The translations under genes were made by a program, and so were the position numbers. From NCBI GenBank assembly GCA_003520455.1, contig DOUV01000612.1, positions 1 to 8,487 on the forward strand: 8,487 nucleotides of DNA, written 5' to 3'. Positions 6,421 to 8,487 of this stretch are shown in pieces. How positions within the stretch are numbered: the stretch's first letter is position 1; each line of letters opens with the position of its first letter. Below the pieces are notes generated by a model. It was not told the DNA's origin. It made no database searches and saw only the letters and a program-made list of their open reading frames with translations. This stretch comes from Chloroflexota bacterium (GTDB lineage: Bacteria > Chloroflexota > Anaerolineae > Ardenticatenales > Ardenticatenaceae).

Positions 6421-6822
6421 GTGGTCTCGGCGTTGAGAGTGGGACAGGTGGCGACGCTGAAACGGGTCCTCAGCCAGGAAGATTTCAACCGGTTCGCGGC
6501 GCTCAGCGGCGACGACAATCCGATCCACGTGGACCCGGAGTTCTCGGCCCGGACGCGGTTCGGGAGGACGGTCAGCCATGGCATGCTGCTCTACGGCATC
6601 ATCTGCGGCGCGCTGAGCACCCACTTCCCCGGTGCGGTCCAGCTCCAGCAGGGGCTGATGTTCCCCACCCCAGCATTTGCGGGTGAAGAGATCACGGTAC
6701 GCCTCGAGGTGGTGGCGGTCCGGCAGGAGGAACGTCAGGCGCGCGTGCGGACCGTCGTGAGCAAAGCCACGGGAGACGTGGTCTGCCAGGGACAGACCGT
6801 GGTGCGGTGGCCCGGCCGATGA
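6421..6822 (+). CDS. MaoC-like (R)-specific enoyl-CoA hydratase, PhaJ type
   Basis: A single-hotdog enoyl-CoA hydratase of 133 residues that would add water to a trans-2-enoyl-CoA to give the (R)-3-hydroxyacyl-CoA. The hydratase-2 motif is intact: 'FAALSGDDNPIHVDPEF' with Asp31 and His36, followed by 'VSHGMLLYG'. With the start at 6421, Asp31 and His36 carry the same numbers as the catalytic pair of the Aeromonas caviae PhaJ, and the total length is almost the same, which supports that start. An alternative GTG at 6331 would add 30 unconserved residues coupled to the ligase stop. The stop overlaps the crotonase start as ATGA. A similar but catalytically altered hotdog gene lies two genes on, so the two products may pair. 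Products could feed beta-oxidation of the R-epimer, polyhydroxyalkanoate synthesis or a dedicated pathway; no PHA synthase is seen here. Confidence 0.88.
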   Translation: MVSALRVGQVATLKRVLSQEDFNRFAALSGDDNPIHVDPEFSARTRFGRTVSHGMLLYGIICGALSTHFPGAVQLQQGLMFPTPAFAGEEITVRLEVVAVRQEERQARVRTVVSKATGDVVCQGQTVVRWPGR

Positions 6823-7589
6823 GCGAGCTTGTCCTGGCCGATTTCTCCGACCGCATCGGCATTGTGACGCTGAATCGGGCTGAGCGCCACAACAGCCTCG
6901 TTCCCGAGTTACTGCAGGGGATCCTGCAGACCCTGGATGATCTGCGGCGCCAGCCCGAGCTGCGAGCCGTGGTCCTGCAGGCAAACGGCCGTTCCTTCTC
7001 GACCGGCGGGGACGTGCGCGCCTTCTACAATCACCTTCAAGACATTGAAGCCTACGCCCAGACCGTTGTCGGTCTGCTCAATCAGGTCATTCTGGCCTTT
7101 CTCGATTTCCCGGTTCCGATTGTGGCCGCTGTGCACGGCATCGTCACCGGTGGCTCCTTGGGCCTGGTACTCGCCTCGGACATCGTCCTGGTCGCGCCGG
7201 AGGCCAACTTCACCCCGTACTACAGCGCCGTCGGATACAGTCCGGATGGTGGCTGGACGGCACTCCTCCCCACGCTGATCGGGGCCAGGCGAGCCGCCGA
7301 GGTGCTGATGCTCAACCAGACCATCACGGCCGATCAGGCGGTCGCCTGGGGAGTGGGCAGCCGGATTGTCGCGGCTGGCCAGGTACGGCAGGAAGCCCGG
7401 GCCGTTGCCGGCCGGATTGCCGGGCAGGCGGCGGGAAGCGTGCGCTCCGCCAAGCGCCTGCTGGCGACCGGCGATCCTCGAGTCGCCATCCGACTCGAGG
7501 AGGAGCGCCAACACTTTGTCCGGCAGATCGCGACGGCCGAGGCGCGCGAGGGGATGGTCGCGTTTCTGGAAAGAGGAAGCGGACGATGA
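6819..7589 (+). CDS. Enoyl-CoA hydratase/isomerase (crotonase) family protein, PaaG-like
   Basis: A 256-residue crotonase-fold enzyme acting on an acyl-CoA. The oxyanion-hole segments are present: 'FSTGGDVRAF' (60-69) and 'VTGGSLGL' (109-116, with Gly112 at the second backbone NH). The two glutamates of true enoyl-CoA hydratases (Glu144 and Glu164 in the rat enzyme) align with Gly115 and Tyr135, so ordinary hydration is unlikely. Instead 'YSPDGGWTALLP' carries Asp143 at the place where PaaG-type isomerases have their acidic residue. That suggests a double-bond or ring isomerase, or another enolate-stabilised reaction. ATG 6819 overlaps the preceding stop (ATGA, translational coupling); a GTG at 6807 would add four residues. 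The stop overlaps the next start in the same way, which ties this protein to the two MaoC genes. Family membership is firm; the reaction is inferred. Confidence 0.9.
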   Translation: MSELVLADFSDRIGIVTLNRAERHNSLVPELLQGILQTLDDLRRQPELRAVVLQANGRSFSTGGDVRAFYNHLQDIEAYAQTVVGLLNQVILAFLDFPVPIVAAVHGIVTGGSLGLVLASDIVLVAPEANFTPYYSAVGYSPDGGWTALLPTLIGARRAAEVLMLNQTITADQAVAWGVGSRIVAAGQVRQEARAVAGRIAGQAAGSVRSAKRLLATGDPRVAIRLEEERQHFVRQIATAEAREGMVAFLERGSGR

Positions 7590-8041
7590 AGGGGCTAGAA
7601 ATCGGTCAAAGCGCCTCGGTCACACGCGTCTTCTCGCGTGAGGATCTGGGGGAGTACGCGGCGCTCACCGCGGATGTGAGCCCTATCTCGGGCGATGAGG
7701 TGGATGCGGGTCGAACCGAGATTCGGCGAGGTGTTGTTCCAGCTCCGCTCCTCGCCGGACTCTTCTCGTACTTGCTCGGGACCACACTCCCGGGGCGAGG
7801 TACCAATTATCTCAAGCAGCAGCTCTGTTTCCCCGCGCTGGCGTATGCCGATGAGAAGATCGTTGCCACAGTTGAGATCACACGGCTTCGGCCCGAAAAA
7901 GAGTTGGTGAATCTCAGGACGGTCTGCAAGAATCCGGCCGGCCAGGTGGTTTGTGAAGGGGACGCGCTGGTACTGGTGAGGGATCTTGAGCACGACGTGG
8001 AACCACAACAGTTTGGATCGAGAGGGGGTGATGGCTGCTGA
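7586..8041 (+). CDS. MaoC-like hotdog protein lacking the catalytic His
   Basis: A 151-residue hotdog protein homologous to the MaoC hydratase at 6421-6822. Shared features include 'LEIGQSASVTRVFSREDL' at the start, 'YLKQQLCFPALAYADEKI' in the middle and 'GQVVCEGDALVLV' near the end. At the hydratase motif it reads 'ALTADVSPISGDE': Asp30 is kept, but Ser35 replaces the catalytic His and Ser32 the Asn. The following His-Gly is replaced by 'VPAPLL'. It is unlikely to hydrate enoyl-CoA alone. By analogy with the mycobacterial HadAB/HadBC dehydratases, where only HadB carries the catalytic pair, it may be the non-catalytic partner of the intact copy; a thioesterase or binding role is also possible. 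A polar tail of about 20 residues follows the fold. The start overlaps the crotonase stop (ATGA), with GAGGAAG seven bases upstream. The fold call is good; the function is uncertain. Confidence 0.85.
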   Translation: MKGLEIGQSASVTRVFSREDLGEYAALTADVSPISGDEVDAGRTEIRRGVVPAPLLAGLFSYLLGTTLPGRGTNYLKQQLCFPALAYADEKIVATVEITRLRPEKELVNLRTVCKNPAGQVVCEGDALVLVRDLEHDVEPQQFGSRGGDGC

Positions 8042-8123
8042 TAGCGTGCTGAAACGCTTTCATTCCAACTTTCCGGACCGACGCACCCGACAATGCCTTT
8101 GTTTCCTTCGACAGGACCCTTAG
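8031..8123 (+). CDS. Possible 30-codon small ORF in the pre-lipoprotein leader
   Basis: An ATG at 8031 follows a purine-rich GAGAGGGGG and opens a 30-codon frame ending TAG at 8121-8123. Its start overlaps the end of the MaoC-like gene in another frame, and its stop lies inside the ribosome-binding site of the lipoprotein. The peptide (starting MAADSVLKRF) is basic with two Cys near the end and resembles nothing I know. The start-to-Shine-Dalgarno spacing is short for the strongest part of the site. It may be chance, or a translated leader coupled to the lipoprotein. Confidence 0.15.
   Translation: MAADSVLKRFHSNFPDRRTRQCLCFLRQDP
8043..8058 (+). terminator. Weak hairpin after the MaoC-like gene
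   Basis: AGCGT (8043-8047) and ACGCT (8054-8058) pair around a six-base loop directly after the stop at 8041, followed by TTCATT. The stem is only five pairs and the T-tract is broken, so at best it attenuates. The 96-base gap to the lipoprotein holds no obvious promoter, so read-through into the transporter gene is plausible. Confidence 0.2.
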
Positions 8124-8137
8124 GAGGGGAAAGAGTG

Positions 8138-8487
8138 ATGAAAACCTGGACGACCAATCTTCGATGGTCCAGTATCAGCGTCCTGATCATCATGGCGCTA
8201 TTCCTGGCCGCGTGCGGTGGCGCCGCCACCCCAGCCGCAGCGCCGACCGAACCGCCTGCCGCAGTTCCGACGGCCGCTCCTGAGCCGACGAAGGCCCCAG
8301 AACCCACCGCAACCACCGCTCCTGAGCCAACCCCGGCGCCCGAGGCGACAGCCGAGCCGACTACCGAGGCGATGAGCGGCGAGATAGCCCCTGGCGAGAT
8401 AGCCGCTGGCGAGATCACCGTCGGCCTGATGACCGACGACTCAGGATCACTGGCCGTCTACGGTCCACTGCTTGAGCGCGGTTTTGC
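8138..8487 (+). CDS. ABC transporter substrate-binding lipoprotein, branched-chain amino acid type (5' part only)
   Basis: The gene runs off the window after 116 codons. The first residues form a lipoprotein signal peptide: basic start (K2, R9), a hydrophobic stretch of about residues 13-25, and the lipobox L-A-A-C with Cys26 as the lipidated residue. Residues 27-78 are a low-complexity Pro/Ala/Thr/Glu linker with repeated 'EPT', which would hold the binding domain away from the membrane. A short 'GEIAP-GEIAA-GEIT' repeat follows (81-94). Then 'ITVGLMTDDSGSLAVYGPLLERGF' type sequence marks the first strand and ligand loop of a Peripla_BP_6/LivJ-like domain. That family binds branched-chain amino acids, amides, or aromatic and other carboxylates. 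The AGGAGGGG site eight bases upstream fixes the start. Next to an acid-activating operon it probably imports the pathway substrate. Permease and ATPase genes would be expected beyond the window. Confidence 0.88.
   Translation, partial: MKTWTTNLRWSSISVLIIMALFLAACGGAATPAAAPTEPPAAVPTAAPEPTKAPEPTATTAPEPTPAPEATAEPTTEAMSGEIAPGEIAAGEITVGLMTDDSGSLAVYGPLLERGF
8378..8419 (+). repeat. In-frame 15-bp tandem repeat in the lipoprotein gene
   Basis: Two 15-base units beginning GGCGAGATAGCC (8378-8392 and 8393-8407) and a partial third (8408-8419, GGCGAGATCACC) encode GEIAP, GEIAA and GEIT at the junction of linker and binding domain. The units differ by only a base or two, consistent with recent slippage that changes linker length in whole five-residue steps without breaking the frame. 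Confidence 0.7.

Noticed and set aside
1..8487. CRISPR arrays, transposases, phage genes, tRNA or rRNA, defence or toxin genes
   Set aside because: I looked across both strands; no regularly spaced repeats beyond the two-copy left-edge element, and no matching protein or RNA signatures.

Overview
The window reads as one GC-rich, single-direction accessory block. It runs from a repeat-bearing non-coding stretch, through a TetR-family regulator with a recognisable promoter, into a run of acyl-CoA metabolism genes, and ends inside an ABC-transporter solute-binding lipoprotein. All convincing genes are on the + strand. The host is a high-GC bacterium using ATG and GTG starts with good Shine-Dalgarno sequences. 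The lipoprotein, with a lipobox followed by a long Pro/Ala/Thr/Glu linker rich in 'EPT', resembles lipoproteins I associate with Chloroflexota. That placement is an inference, since there is no rRNA or marker gene here.

Layout. 1-328: no gene; a 72-bp-period repeat carrying a strong palindrome lies at the left edge, with a promoter (TTGACA near 279) and a small inverted repeat ahead of the regulator. 329-982: TetR/AcrR-type repressor. 979-2055: alpha/beta hydrolase, overlapping the regulator by ATGA. 2124-3122: FabH-like (KAS III) condensing enzyme. 3206-4738 and 4787-6334: two tandem, diverged acyl-CoA synthetases. 6421-6822: PhaJ-type MaoC (R)-enoyl-CoA hydratase. 6819-7589: crotonase-fold protein. 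7586-8041: second MaoC-like hotdog protein. 8138-8487: start of a branched-chain-amino-acid/aromatic-type solute-binding lipoprotein, cut by the window end. The spacing is short and three junctions are ATGA overlaps, so 329-8041 looks like one transcript, possibly extending into the transporter.

Working model (inference). A small carboxylate, ester or aromatic-derived acid is taken up by the ABC system, freed or cleaved by the hydrolase, activated by one or both ligases, and processed as a CoA thioester by the hydratase and crotonase, with the FabH-like protein making or breaking a C-C or acyl bond. The TetR protein would sense an acyl-CoA or the substrate. No acyl-CoA dehydrogenase, hydroxyacyl-CoA dehydrogenase or conventional thiolase is present in the window, so this is not a self-sufficient beta-oxidation set.

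The main point of interest is that three of the acyl-CoA enzymes depart from their family's catalytic residues while keeping the fold signatures. The FabH-like protein keeps the nucleophilic Cys but has Thr and Tyr where FabH has His and Asn. The crotonase has neither hydratase Glu but keeps a PaaG-like Asp. The second MaoC protein keeps the Asp but has Ser in place of the catalytic His, next to an intact copy. Together these suggest an unusual, possibly undescribed acyl-CoA pathway. I see no CRISPR, phage, transposase or RNA gene.
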